A model generated the notes under the pieces. That model made no database searches. It saw only the letters and a list, made by a program, of their open reading frames with translations, and was not told where the DNA came from. From CAZFLM01 sp964519955 (GTDB lineage: Bacteria; Armatimonadota; Chthonomonadetes; Chthonomonadales; CAJBBX01), in the NCBI GenBank assembly GCA_964519955.1, contig CAZFLM010000072.1, positions 1 through 33,524 of the forward strand: a stretch of 33,524 bases of DNA, written 5' to 3'. Shown here one piece after another: positions 1-7,869 of this stretch (position 1 is the first letter of the stretch; each line of letters starts with the position of its first letter). A program made the position numbers and the translations under genes.

Positions 1-207
1 GACGGGCACGGAGGCCCATCCCACCAGAGCGCTCGTGCGTGGTCCGCACTAGCCTGACCTGTTCATGAGCTGCGCTGGACGGGCACGGAGGCCCATCCCA
101 CCAGAGCGCTCGTGCGTGGTCCGCACTAGCCTGACCTGTTCATGAGCTGCGCTGGACGGGCACGGAGGCCCATCCCACCAGAGCGCTCGTGCGTGGTCCG
201 CACTAGC
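1..207 (+). repeat. 77-bp tandem repeat carrying hairpin repeat type A (3 copies)
   Basis: Two full 77-bp units (1-77, 78-154) and a third that matches through 207 are identical as far as I can read. Each starts with the type A hairpin core: arms GACGGGC and GCCCATC around loop ACGGAG, then CCACCA. The array continues off the left edge, so the copy number is unknown. I see no gene in 1-310. Confidence 0.95.
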
Positions 208-310
208 GCAGCGAACACCCGCCCCCTCGCCCATCGGCAGATCGAGCGAGGGGGCGGCAAGTTGTCCGGACGACTTCCCCTGCTCCACATCGACACAGGA
301 GCGTTGCGCC

Positions 311-2740
311 ATGCGATTCCCCGGAGCGCCCATCGTGCTCGCCAGCCTCACGCTCGCCGCTACCGCGTCCCCCTCTCGTGCTCAGAACGCCGCCCCGGTC
401 GACTTTACCCATGCAGTCATCGTCACAAGCCCCAAGGCGTCGGCGGTCGAGCGCCAAGCCGCCAGGATGCTCGTCGAGGAAGCCGCGAGGCGTTCCGGGG
501 TCACGCTGCGCGGCTCGGCGGAGGCGCAGAAGCCCGGCGCGCCCGCGATCTACCTCGGATCGCGCGAGCGGCCGCCGACGGGCAGCGCGCCGCTGACCAA
601 GGGCGCCAAGCCCGGCCCCGAGGGCTACACGCTGCGAGCCGCAGGCGCCACGGTGTTCGCCATCGGCGCCGACGAGCGCGGGTGCATGTTCGCTGCAGGC
701 AGGCTTCTGCGGGTACTCCAATGCTCGCCCGGGTCGCTGCGGATGCCGGCCATCGACCTTACGACGACGCCGGCCAACCGCTTGCGCGGCCACCAGTTGG
801 GATGGCGGCCGACGGCGAACTCCTACGACCGGTGGGGGCTGGCCGAGTTCGAGCAGTACATTCGCGATCTCGTCGTATGGGGCACGAACGCCATCGAGCT
901 GATCCCGTTCGATTCCACCTACCCGCGCGGTCCGAACACGCGGTTCACCTGCCAACTCGCCGACCTGATCCACTCGTACGGGCTGCAGGTTTGGCTGTGG
1001 TACCCGCTGGACGACACGACGCCCATCGGCGTCACCGGCGACGGCCTGGCGCCAGGCTCGACGCCGTGTCCCTCGCGCGCGGACGGGCGCAAGTTCATCC
1101 TCGACCGACGCAAGGAGTTCTTCCAGACGATCAAGCACCTCGACGCCGTCTTCATTCCGGGCGGCGACCCGGCGGGGTGCTCCTGCGATCAGTGCAAGCC
1201 CTGGGTGCGGACGATGCTGCCCCTGTGCGAGCAGATCGCCGGGCTCCTGCACCAGAGCCACCCGAAGGCGCAGATGTGGCTCTCCAACCAGGGGTTCCGG
1301 GGCGAGGACAACCGCGAGTTCTATCGCTACCTCCAGGAGAAGCGCCCGAAGTGGCTCGCCGGACTGGTCGCGGGACCCTGGGCTGAGGAGACCATCGCGG
1401 ACATGCGGGCGCACGCGCCGGCCTCCTACCCCATCCGCCTGTACCCGGACATCTGCCACTGCGTCCGGTGCCAGTACCCGGCGAAGGAGTGGGATCAAGC
1501 GTACGCGTCGACCCTGGGGCGCGAGCCGGCCATCTACCGGCCGACCGAGCACGCGCACATCGCCACCATGTACCAGCCGCTGAGCTGCGGGGCCATCACG
1601 TACTCCGACGGCGTCACGGACGACCTGAACAAGGTCGTCTGGAGCGCGAGGCTCTGGGACCCAAAGGCCAGCGTGGACAGCGTGCTGACGGACTACGGGC
1701 GGGTGTACTTCGGCGAGGGGATTGGCGCAGAAGTTGCGCGCGGGCTGCGAGGGCTGGAACGCGACTGGAAGGCGCCGCTCTCGCTGAACGCGGACGTGGC
1801 GAAGACATCCGAGTTGTGGACGGGGCTCGAGGCCGGCGCCGACGAGACGCTCAGGGGCAACTGGCGGTTCCAGATGGCGCTGACGCGGGCGGTCTACGAC
1901 CGGTACGTCCAGCGCCGGCTCGCGGCCGACACGGCGGTCGAGCAGGAGGTGTACCGCGTGCTGCGGGCAGCCGGCGACGACGAGGCGTCGCTGCCCAAGG
2001 CGGTTGCCGACGGACTCGAAGTGCTGGAGCGGGCCAACGGAGTCAACCCGGAGTCCGAGACGCGCGACCGGCTCCTCGTGCTCGGCCAGGCGCTGTACGA
2101 CAGCATCGGCATGCAGCTCAGCGTGAAGCGGTGGGGGGCGAGCGGCAGTGAGCGCGGGGCGGTGATGGACTACCTGGAGGTGCCGCTCGCGAACCAGGAG
2201 TGGCTCAGGGCGGAACTGCTGAAGCTGCGGGCGCTCTCCTCCACTCCGGCGATCCGGGCCGGCGTTCGGCGGATACTGGAGTGGGAGGAACCAGGTCCCG
2301 GCGGGTTCTATGACGACCTCGGGAACCCGACACGGCAGCCGCACCTGGTGCACCAGAAGCCGTGGGCGGACGATCCGGGCTACGTGGAAAGCCCGCGCTG
2401 CGACTTCGCCCAGCCGTTCCCCGGCGCGCGCCAGACGTGGACGCACTACGCCGAGACGCTCTATGGTAAGCCGCTGGTCATGCGGTACGAGGGCCTCGAT
2501 GCGAACGCGCAGTATGTGGTCCGCGCGACGTACACGGGCCGCTACAAGCCGACGATGACGCTGACTGCGAACGGTCGGTACCCGGTGCACGGCCCGGTGA
2601 AGGCCGTGACGCCGCCGACGACGTGGACCGAGTGGCAGATCCCGCGCGAGGCGACCAAGGGCGGCACACTCGAGCTTCGCTGGGACCTGGTGGAGGGGCG
2701 CGGGTGCCAGGTGGCGGAGGTGTGGCTGATGAAGCGGTAG
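311..2740 (+). CDS. Secreted glycoside-hydrolase-like protein (GH20/GH67-type N-terminal domain, barrel domain)
   Basis: 809 residues. The start at 311 follows AGGAG (297-301) with 9 nt spacing and opens a signal peptide (about residues 1-25, ending SRAQ). Residues about 30-140 look like the small alpha/beta domain that precedes the catalytic barrel in GH20, GH67 and DUF4838-type proteins: AARMLVEEAARRSG, then AIYLGSRE, then the GADERG and AAGRLLR segments. Residues about 155-480 look like a TIM barrel (GHQLGWRPTANSYDRW, NAIELIPFDSTYP, VFIPGGDPAG). Two CxCxxC motifs occur, C290/C292/C295 and C382/C384/C387. The last ~100 residues look like a beta-sandwich, perhaps carbohydrate-binding. Substrate and exact family cannot be fixed by eye. 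A hairpin lies just downstream, and the next gene is a sugar-type regulator, consistent with polysaccharide use. Confidence 0.8.
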   Translation: MRFPGAPIVLASLTLAATASPSRAQNAAPVDFTHAVIVTSPKASAVERQAARMLVEEAARRSGVTLRGSAEAQKPGAPAIYLGSRERPPTGSAPLTKGAKPGPEGYTLRAAGATVFAIGADERGCMFAAGRLLRVLQCSPGSLRMPAIDLTTTPANRLRGHQLGWRPTANSYDRWGLAEFEQYIRDLVVWGTNAIELIPFDSTYPRGPNTRFTCQLADLIHSYGLQVWLWYPLDDTTPIGVTGDGLAPGSTPCPSRADGRKFILDRRKEFFQTIKHLDAVFIPGGDPAGCSCDQCKPWVRTMLPLCEQIAGLLHQSHPKAQMWLSNQGFRGEDNREFYRYLQEKRPKWLAGLVAGPWAEETIADMRAHAPASYPIRLYPDICHCVRCQYPAKEWDQAYASTLGREPAIYRPTEHAHIATMYQPLSCGAITYSDGVTDDLNKVVWSARLWDPKASVDSVLTDYGRVYFGEGIGAEVARGLRGLERDWKAPLSLNADVAKTSELWTGLEAGADETLRGNWRFQMALTRAVYDRYVQRRLAADTAVEQEVYRVLRAAGDDEASLPKAVADGLEVLERANGVNPESETRDRLLVLGQALYDSIGMQLSVKRWGASGSERGAVMDYLEVPLANQEWLRAELLKLRALSSTPAIRAGVRRILEWEEPGPGGFYDDLGNPTRQPHLVHQKPWADDPGYVESPRCDFAQPFPGARQTWTHYAETLYGKPLVMRYEGLDANAQYVVRATYTGRYKPTMTLTANGRYPVHGPVKAVTPPTTWTEWQIPREATKGGTLELRWDLVEGRGCQVAEVWLMKR

Positions 2741-2771
2741 GCTGCCCGACGCCGGCCGCGTCGCTGGGCAT

Positions 2772-2801
2772 GCGACGCCCGCCCGGATGGGCGGGCGTCG
2801 C
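2772..2801 (+). terminator. Strong GC hairpin after the glycoside-hydrolase-like gene
   Basis: A perfect 13-bp stem (2772-2784 with 2789-2801) closes a 4-nt loop GGAT, 31 nt after the stop codon. No T-run follows, so it is terminator-like or a 3' end stabiliser rather than a textbook intrinsic terminator. Confidence 0.55.
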
Positions 2802-2872
2802 GCGTCTGTGCCATCGTGAGGGTAGGACGACGGGCCGCGGCGATCTGGGTGCACCAACTGCCAGAACGTCCC

Positions 2873-2901
2873 TTGACCAAACATTAGGATCATGTTATAG
2901 T
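2873..2901 (+). promoter_or_regulatory. Sigma-70-type promoter of the GntR/LacI regulator
   Basis: TTGACC (2873-2878) and TATAGT (2896-2901) are separated by 17 nt and precede the regulator start by 36 nt. An imperfect dyad overlaps it: ACCAAACATTA (2876-2886) against TATAGTGTGGT (2896-2906), 8 of 11 positions paired. This is a candidate self-repression operator. Confidence 0.75.
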
Positions 2902-2937
2902 GTGGTTACCGCTTGGACCGACGATGGTGACCAACGC

Positions 2938-4086
2938 ATGCCCTCCGACTACCCAGTCTCTGTCCAGATAGCCGAACTCCTGAGCGACCGGATCGCTGTC
3001 GGGGAGTACCCTGCCGGGTCATGGCTGCCGACCGAGCGCGACCTCGCGTCGGAGCTTGCGGTGAGCCGCCCGGTGATCCGCGAGGCTGTGGTTCGACTGG
3101 CCGGCCAGGGCCTGATCGAGCGCCGCCCCGGGTGCCGCCCCGTCGTCGTTGCCAAGGGCACCGACGGGCATGCCCCGCCGGCGCCCGAGCCCCGCACCGC
3201 CCGGCCCACCATTGCGGCCGTCATCCCCCAGCGACCGACCTACGTCTCCGCTCACGCCATCCTGTGCGGCATGAGCGCGCTGGTTGCCGAGCGCGCCGAC
3301 GGCTGCGACCTCTCGATTCGCGACACGCGCCCCTCGCCCTCCGACGCGCCGTCGGCCGATGTGTCGCGGGAGTGGGACGTGCTGACCCGGCTTGCCGGCG
3401 AGCAGGTGGCGGGCATCGTTGTGTGGCACCTGTGCGGCGAGGCGACGCTGCCGGCACTGCTCCGGCTTCACGAGGCGCAGGTGCCGATCGTCTACGTGGA
3501 CCGCCACCCCGGCGACATCGACTGCGACTACGTGGGCGTCGACAACCACGGCGGCGTGGCGCAGTCGGTCGAGCATCTGGTGGGGCTGGGCCACCGGCGG
3601 ATCGCCTACGTTACCAACACCGAGCCGATCACGGCCGTCGACGAGAGGCTCGAGGGCTTCCGCGATGCGCTCGCCGAGCACGGGCTCGAGTTGGATACCG
3701 GCCTGGTGTACGCGACACCGGCGGAGAAGCGCACGGACCTCTCGGGCGCAGCCGAGCACCTCGCCAGACTGCGGCCACGGCCCACCGCCGCGATCGTCCT
3801 GAACGATCTGCATGCGTTCGAGCTGATCCGGGAGTTGAACCTGCGTGGGATTCGCGTGCCCGATGACATGAGCATCGTCGGCTTCGACGACGTCGAGTGC
3901 TACTCGCCCCACCCAGGGGTCCTGACGACGGTGCACCAGCCTTTCTACCAGATGGGGCGCAGGGCGCTTCAGCTCCTGCTGCGGCGCATCGACCAAGGGA
4001 GCGCCGCGTCACGCGCACCCCGCCTGCATGTGCTTCTGCCCACTCGCCTGGTGGTTCGCACGACGACCCGCGAGCCAGGCGCCTAG
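2938..4086 (+). CDS. GntR-LacI hybrid transcriptional regulator (AraR-like architecture)
   Basis: 382 residues. The open frame extends further upstream, but the ATG at 2938 is preferred: it follows GGTGA with 7 nt spacing, lies just after a good promoter, and begins exactly at the GntR domain. Residues about 5-72 are a GntR winged helix-turn-helix (LPTERDLASELAVSRPVIRE, then LAGQGLIERRPG). Residues about 90-375 are a periplasmic-binding-protein-like LacI effector domain: GIVVWHL, PIVYVDRH, DNHGG with VEHLVGLGHRRIAYV, PTAAIVLNDLHAFELIRELN, VPDDMSIVGFDDVE. Proteins of this build, such as Bacillus AraR, are known to bind sugars and repress carbohydrate genes. The effector here is unknown. The adjacent secreted glycoside hydrolase is a plausible target, and the dyad over its own promoter suggests autoregulation. 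Confidence 0.9.
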   Translation: MPSDYPVSVQIAELLSDRIAVGEYPAGSWLPTERDLASELAVSRPVIREAVVRLAGQGLIERRPGCRPVVVAKGTDGHAPPAPEPRTARPTIAAVIPQRPTYVSAHAILCGMSALVAERADGCDLSIRDTRPSPSDAPSADVSREWDVLTRLAGEQVAGIVVWHLCGEATLPALLRLHEAQVPIVYVDRHPGDIDCDYVGVDNHGGVAQSVEHLVGLGHRRIAYVTNTEPITAVDERLEGFRDALAEHGLELDTGLVYATPAEKRTDLSGAAEHLARLRPRPTAAIVLNDLHAFELIRELNLRGIRVPDDMSIVGFDDVECYSPHPGVLTTVHQPFYQMGRRALQLLLRRIDQGSAASRAPRLHVLLPTRLVVRTTTREPGA

Positions 4087-4306
4087 CGGCGGCCGAGCTG
4101 TTGCCTGTCACCGGCCGTGCGGCTACACGAACACGACTGAGTCGCGGAAGGGAGGTGTCCGAACAGCCCACCAACCGGCAAGGACTGGCGGCGCCTGCAC
4201 GGGCTGCACCTGCGCCAGGTTCGCGAACGGTGGCGCCCCCGTGTATGGCAACGCGCCTGGGCATCCCCGGGAACCGGATACGTAGTAGATCATCATCACC
4301 GCACTC

Positions 4307-4321
4307 GCCCCTGTGAGGGGC
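4307..4321 (+). promoter_or_regulatory. Small hairpin just upstream of the prepilin ribosome binding site
   Basis: GCCCCT (4307-4312) pairs with AGGGGC (4316-4321) around GTG, 15 nt before the AGGAG site. It lies in the 264-nt leader between the regulator and the prepilin gene. I saw no convincing promoter in that leader; TTGCCT (4101-4106) and TACACG (4124-4129) at 17 nt spacing is only a weak candidate. Confidence 0.3.
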
Positions 4322-4350
4322 CAGCTACTCAAGCCTAGGAGACCAAGACA

Positions 4351-5097
4351 ATGGCTGAAAAGAGGCCGTCCCGCGGGTTCACGCTGATCGAGCTGTTAGT
4401 CGTTATAGCGATTATTGCGATATTGGCCGCGATCCTATTCCCTGTCTTCGCCCGAGCACGGGAGAAGGCGCGCCAAACCGCGTGCCTGAGCAATGTCAAG
4501 CAGGTCATGTTGGCACACCTGCAGTACGCGCAGGACTACGATGAGCGTTTCGCAATGGGGCGGTCTCCGGGCGACTACTCTTACGAGAACTGCGGAGGCA
4601 ATCTGGCCAACTCGTACACGTGGCGCTGGGCGATCCAGCCCTACCTGAAGAACACGCAGGTTATGATGTGCCCATCGAACGCGTGGAGCGACTACCACGT
4701 CGAAGGATGTCTCGAGTACAAGATGGACATGCGCCGCAGCTACGGCCTCAACGGCAACCTGTTCAACAACAGCACAGGCTTCAGGATGGCCTCTGTACAG
4801 AGAACGGCAGGCGTCCTGATGGTGCTGGAGAGCCGAGGCGAGTATCCGGACCTGGGTGACTGGTGCTACGGCAGGGACTGGATATGGACCAGTTCCGGGC
4901 AAGGCCCGTTCAGCACCCACACGGGGAGCATATCGAACTGGGGCCTCCTTGACGGGCACGCGAAGGCCATGAGCCATCACGCTGCTGTAGGGCAGAACCC
5001 GACCAGCTTCTACCGCGACGAAGAGCCTCCGTATGGCGACACCAACTGGATTCCGAACGTGCAAGCTCGGGTGAACGAAGTACCGGAGTACAGGTAA
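4351..5097 (+). CDS. Type IV prepilin-like protein (N-methylation motif, DUF1559-like)
   Basis: 248 residues; ATG at 4351 follows AGGAG (4337-4341) with 9 nt spacing. The class III signal is clear: MAEKRPSRG then FTLIELLVVIAIIAILAAI, with cleavage expected after G9 and glutamate at +5 of the mature protein. The hydrophobic N-helix is followed by LFPVFARAREKARQTACLSN, which I associate with Armatimonadota prepilins. The C-terminal part has an H-x10-DGH segment (residues about 190-203), one residue longer than the H-X9-DG motif of the processing-associated family. The product should be an inner-membrane prepilin processed by a prepilin peptidase, for a pilus or type II secretion-like apparatus. 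No pilus machinery gene lies in this window, so it is a stand-alone member of what is usually a large family in such genomes. Confidence 0.93.
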   Translation: MAEKRPSRGFTLIELLVVIAIIAILAAILFPVFARAREKARQTACLSNVKQVMLAHLQYAQDYDERFAMGRSPGDYSYENCGGNLANSYTWRWAIQPYLKNTQVMMCPSNAWSDYHVEGCLEYKMDMRRSYGLNGNLFNNSTGFRMASVQRTAGVLMVLESRGEYPDLGDWCYGRDWIWTSSGQGPFSTHTGSISNWGLLDGHAKAMSHHAAVGQNPTSFYRDEEPPYGDTNWIPNVQARVNEVPEYR

Positions 5098-5139
5098 CCG
5101 GTACGCGCGGGTTGCGCGCGCCTAGAACGTGTAGTCATG

Positions 5140-5167
5140 GCGGCCCGGGGAGCGATCCTCGGGCCGC
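5140..5167 (+). terminator. GC hairpin between the prepilin gene and gatC
   Basis: An 11-bp stem (5140-5150 with 5157-5167, one G-T pair) closes the loop AGCGAT, 43 nt after the prepilin stop. No T-run follows. It probably separates the prepilin transcript from the gatC promoter just downstream. Confidence 0.5.
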
Positions 5168-5181
5168 ACGCTCGTCTCGCC

Positions 5182-5210
5182 TTGCCTCCCCTCACCCCCC
5201 GTGCTATAAT
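5182..5210 (+). promoter_or_regulatory. gatCA promoter with extended -10
   Basis: TTGCCT (5182-5187), 17 nt, then TATAAT (5205-5210), preceded by TGC, which gives an extended -10. It lies about 90 nt upstream of gatC, a close match to the sigma-70 consensus. Confidence 0.8.
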
Positions 5211-5300
5211 CAGCCAACCCCCACGAGCGCCCGAGACGCGTGCGTGCGCGGGCATTCCACCCTCTCGCGGCTGTCTGCCGCGCGTCATCGGAGCCCCTGC

Positions 5301-5591
5301 ATGGCGCTTACCCCGGAAGAGGTCCGCAAGGTCGCACTCCTGGCCCGCCTCGAGTTGGAAGACGACGAGGTCGAGGTGCAGGCGCGGCACATCAATGAGC
5401 TGCTCGCACGGTTCGAGGCGCTGCAGGCCCTCGACGTGAGCGGCGTCGAGCCGACCTCCCACAGCATCCCCCTCTGCAACGTGCTGCGCGACGACGTACG
5501 GCGGCCCTCCCTCTCGCGCGAGGACGTGCTGCGCAACGCGCCGGAGGCGACGGACGAGTGCTTCGTGGTGCCGCGGATCATCGAGGGGTAG
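5301..5591 (+). CDS. gatC: Asp-tRNA(Asn)/Glu-tRNA(Gln) amidotransferase subunit C
   Basis: 96 residues, the usual GatC length. The ATG at 5301 follows GGAG with 7 nt spacing and starts at the family's N-terminus (MALTPEEVRKVALLARLEL). The C-terminal half has the typical LCNVLRDDV segment and ends in FVVPRIIEG. GatC is the small belt subunit that wraps and stabilises GatA against GatB in the amidotransferase that converts misacylated Glu-tRNA(Gln) and Asp-tRNA(Asn) to the amide forms in the cytoplasm. It is first in a gatC-gatA pair with only 5 nt between the genes, driven by the promoter at 5182-5210. gatB is separate, about 10 kb downstream. Confidence 0.96.
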   Translation: MALTPEEVRKVALLARLELEDDEVEVQARHINELLARFEALQALDVSGVEPTSHSIPLCNVLRDDVRRPSLSREDVLRNAPEATDECFVVPRIIEG

Positions 5592-5596
5592 CGAAC

Positions 5597-7063
5597 ATGC
5601 CAGACCTGCACACACTCACCGCCCAGCAGATCGCCGCGCTCGTCCAGCAGCGCGAGATCAGCGCCCGCGAGGTGGCCGAGGCCGCGCTCACGCGCATCGA
5701 GGCCGTCGAGCCCGCCGTCAAAGCGCTCCTCACGGTCACGCCGGAGGTGGCCCTCGCCCAGGCGGACGCCATCGACCAGGCCATCGCGCGGGGCGAGGCG
5801 GCCGGCCCGCTCGCCGGAGTACCGGTCGCGCTGAAGGACAACCTGTGCACGACGGGGGTGCGCACGACGTGCGGCTCGCGCATCCTGGGCAACTTCGTGC
5901 CTCCGTACGACGCCACCGTTGCCGCGCGGCTCGCGGCGGCGGGCGCCGTGCTGGTGGGCAAGGCCAACTGCGACGAGTTCGCGATGGGCAGCTCGACCGA
6001 GAACAGCGCGTTCGGCCCCTCGCGCAACCCGTGGAACCCCGGCTATGTGCCGGGCGGCTCGTCGGGCGGCTCCGCGGCGGCGGTTGCGGCATGCGAGACA
6101 CCCATCGCCCTCGGCTCGGACACGGGCGGCTCGATCCGGCAGCCGGCCTCGCTGTGCGGCGTCGTGGGGCTCAAGCCGACCTACGGCCTCGTGAGCCGGT
6201 ACGGCCTGGTCGCGTACGCGTCGTCGCTGGACCAGATCGGCCCGTTCGCGCGCACCGTGCGAGACGCCGCCGTGACCCTCAGTGCCATCGCCGGCAAGGA
6301 CCCGATGGACTCGACCTCGGTCGACCTGCCGGTACCGGACTTCGCGGCGGCGTGCGGGGGCGACGTGAAGGGGCTGCGCATCGGAGTGCCGCGGGAGTAC
6401 TTCGCGGAGGGTGTCGAGCCGGAGGTCGCCGCGCTGGTGCGCGCCGCCATCGAGAGGCTGTGCGACCTGGGCGCGACCGCCGAGGAGTGCTCGCTGCCGA
6501 CGACGGACTACTGCCTGGCTGCCTACTACATTATCGCGCCGGCCGAGGCATCGAGCAACCTCGCCCGCTTCGACGGCGTGAAGTACGGCCACCGCACGAA
6601 GGACTTCGCCGGGCACATCGGGCTGATGGAGAAGACGCGCGACGAGGGCTTCGGCGCCGAGGTGAAGCAGCGCATCATGATCGGCACGTACGCGCTCTCC
6701 TCGGGCTACTACGACGCGTACTACAAGCGCGCCCAGCAGGTCCGCACGCTCATCCGGCGCGACTTCGACGCGGCGTTCGCGAGGTACGACGTGCTGCTGA
6801 CGCCGACCTCGCCCACCGTGGCGTTCCGCATCGGCGACAAGGCGGACGACCCGCTGGCGATGAAGCTGGCGGACCGCTGCACGCTGCCGGTGAACATGGC
6901 GGGCATCCCGGGCATCTCGATCCCGTGTGGCTTCTCGCGCGGGCTGCCAGTGGGCCTACAGGTGCTGGCGAAGCCCTTCGGCGAGGAGACGCTCTTCCGC
7001 TGCGCCCACGCCTACGAACAGGCGACGGACTGGCACACGCGGCGGGCGGTTGTGGGGGAGTAG
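5597..7063 (+). CDS. gatA: Asp-tRNA(Asn)/Glu-tRNA(Gln) amidotransferase subunit A
   Basis: 488 residues, normal for GatA; ATG at 5597 follows GAGGGG with 8 nt spacing. It is an amidase-signature enzyme that releases ammonia from glutamine for tRNA amidation. The Ser-cisSer-Lys triad is intact: K80 (VALKDN), S155 (GGSSGGSAAAVAA) and S179 (DTGGSIRQPA), each one residue beyond the Staphylococcus numbering I remember. The C-terminal PVNMAGIPGISIPCG segment and the glutamine-site region look complete. It is co-transcribed with gatC. A HicB-like gene begins 26 nt downstream and may be read on the same transcript. Confidence 0.97.
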   Translation: MPDLHTLTAQQIAALVQQREISAREVAEAALTRIEAVEPAVKALLTVTPEVALAQADAIDQAIARGEAAGPLAGVPVALKDNLCTTGVRTTCGSRILGNFVPPYDATVAARLAAAGAVLVGKANCDEFAMGSSTENSAFGPSRNPWNPGYVPGGSSGGSAAAVAACETPIALGSDTGGSIRQPASLCGVVGLKPTYGLVSRYGLVAYASSLDQIGPFARTVRDAAVTLSAIAGKDPMDSTSVDLPVPDFAAACGGDVKGLRIGVPREYFAEGVEPEVAALVRAAIERLCDLGATAEECSLPTTDYCLAAYYIIAPAEASSNLARFDGVKYGHRTKDFAGHIGLMEKTRDEGFGAEVKQRIMIGTYALSSGYYDAYYKRAQQVRTLIRRDFDAAFARYDVLLTPTSPTVAFRIGDKADDPLAMKLADRCTLPVNMAGIPGISIPCGFSRGLPVGLQVLAKPFGEETLFRCAHAYEQATDWHTRRAVVGE

Positions 7064-7089
7064 TGAGTGCGATGTCTGGAGGCGAACCG

Positions 7090-7362
7090 ATGCCCGATCC
7101 GATCGTGGGGCTGTTCGCAGATGATCCCGATATGGTTGACCGCGTGCTGGAAGTTGCGATGAAGGACCGCGAGGAGCGCAACGCGAGAGTGCCCGACCTG
7201 CTGATCGAGGTCGAGCAAGAGGATGATGGTCGCTGGATCGCGGGGGCCCGAGCTGTACCTGGCGCTCTCGCCTATGGCGCCACACCGGAGGAAGCGGTCC
7301 TGCGTGCAACGGAGATCGCGCAGAGCGCCCGAGCCACGGTACTGGCGCCCGACGACGTGTAG
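7090..7362 (+). CDS. HicB-like antitoxin-domain protein (orphan)
   Basis: 90 residues. ATG at 7090 is preferred because GGAGG (7078-7082) sits 7 nt upstream; an earlier ATG at 7072 lacks this. The first ~30 residues (MPDPIVGLFADDPDMVDRVL and on) resemble short leader segments of toxin-antitoxin antitoxins. Residues about 35-75 carry the HicB fold signature: LLIEVEQEDDGRWIAGARAV, then PGALAYGATPEEAVLRA. HicB proteins usually neutralise the HicA mRNA interferase and repress the operon. No HicA-like frame is adjacent and there is no extra DNA-binding domain, so this is an orphan whose role is unknown. A decayed second copy lies about 500 bp downstream. Confidence 0.75.
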   Translation: MPDPIVGLFADDPDMVDRVLEVAMKDREERNARVPDLLIEVEQEDDGRWIAGARAVPGALAYGATPEEAVLRATEIAQSARATVLAPDDV

Positions 7363-7407
7363 CGCTTTGGCCAGACAGGGCGCCGTGCGGCCGCGGGAGG
7401 GCACCAC

Positions 7408-7611
7408 ATGGGTGTGAGCACCATCGCGCACCTGCTGATAGAGGGAGCCAAGATACTCGCTCTCAGCGTGCTCGTGTTGTTGGCCGCCGTCTTGGTCCTC
7501 GGCGGGCTGGCTCTCTGTGACGAGTGGGCGCGAACGCGAATGGGCTGGTACCGTGCGTGGCGCGTTCGGAGGCAACTCCGCAGGCTCTACGTTGGCAAAG
7601 AAGATCAGTAG
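7408..7611 (+). CDS. Small single-pass membrane protein
   Basis: 67 residues, function not recognised. ATG at 7408 follows GGGAGG (7395-7400) with 7 nt spacing, a good reason to accept so short a gene. Residues about 12-36 form one hydrophobic helix (LALSVLVLLAAVLVLGGLAL). A basic tail follows (RAWRVRRQLRRLY), which should stay in the cytoplasm. It lies 45 nt after the HicB-like gene and could share its transcript. Confidence 0.55.
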   Translation: MGVSTIAHLLIEGAKILALSVLVLLAAVLVLGGLALCDEWARTRMGWYRAWRVRRQLRRLYVGKEDQ

Positions 7612-7869
7612 GTTCGTTAATTGCGACGTGCGCGAGGACCTCATCGTTGTGGACCTCTCGCGAGTCCTTGGTGACGGACACGTCGGCGTAAGGCGACGAT
7701 ATTACAATGTACTCGGCGTACCTGGGCGCGCGCGCCCCCCAGTGCCGGAGTTTCCAGAGCTAGTCGAGTACGTCAGCATATGGCGACTGTGATCGACGCA
7801 CCGCGCCGCGCGCCGCAACGGAACCCACTGCCTCGCCCGCAGCGGCCCGGCGAACGTCGCGCGATCGGC

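Noticed and set aside
203..2893. An 896-residue open frame on the minus strand opposite the first glycoside-hydrolase-like gene, with similar long antisense frames opposite other genes.
   Set aside because: High GC leaves few stop codons in antisense frames. The translation is Arg/Val/Leu-rich without domains, while the plus-strand protein has a signal peptide, a ribosome binding site and recognisable domains.
4087..4350. A riboswitch or small gene in the prepilin leader.
   Set aside because: No conserved cyclic-di-GMP or other aptamer sequence could be recognised, and the short frames there have no domain or ribosome binding site. Only a 6-bp hairpin and a weak promoter candidate are seen.
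7517..7792. A 91-residue frame between the HicB-like gene and its decayed copy, first considered as a lost HicA toxin.
   Set aside because: It overlaps the better supported small membrane protein gene, has no ribosome binding site, and shows no HicA features such as the conserved His in a small double-stranded-RNA-binding-like fold.
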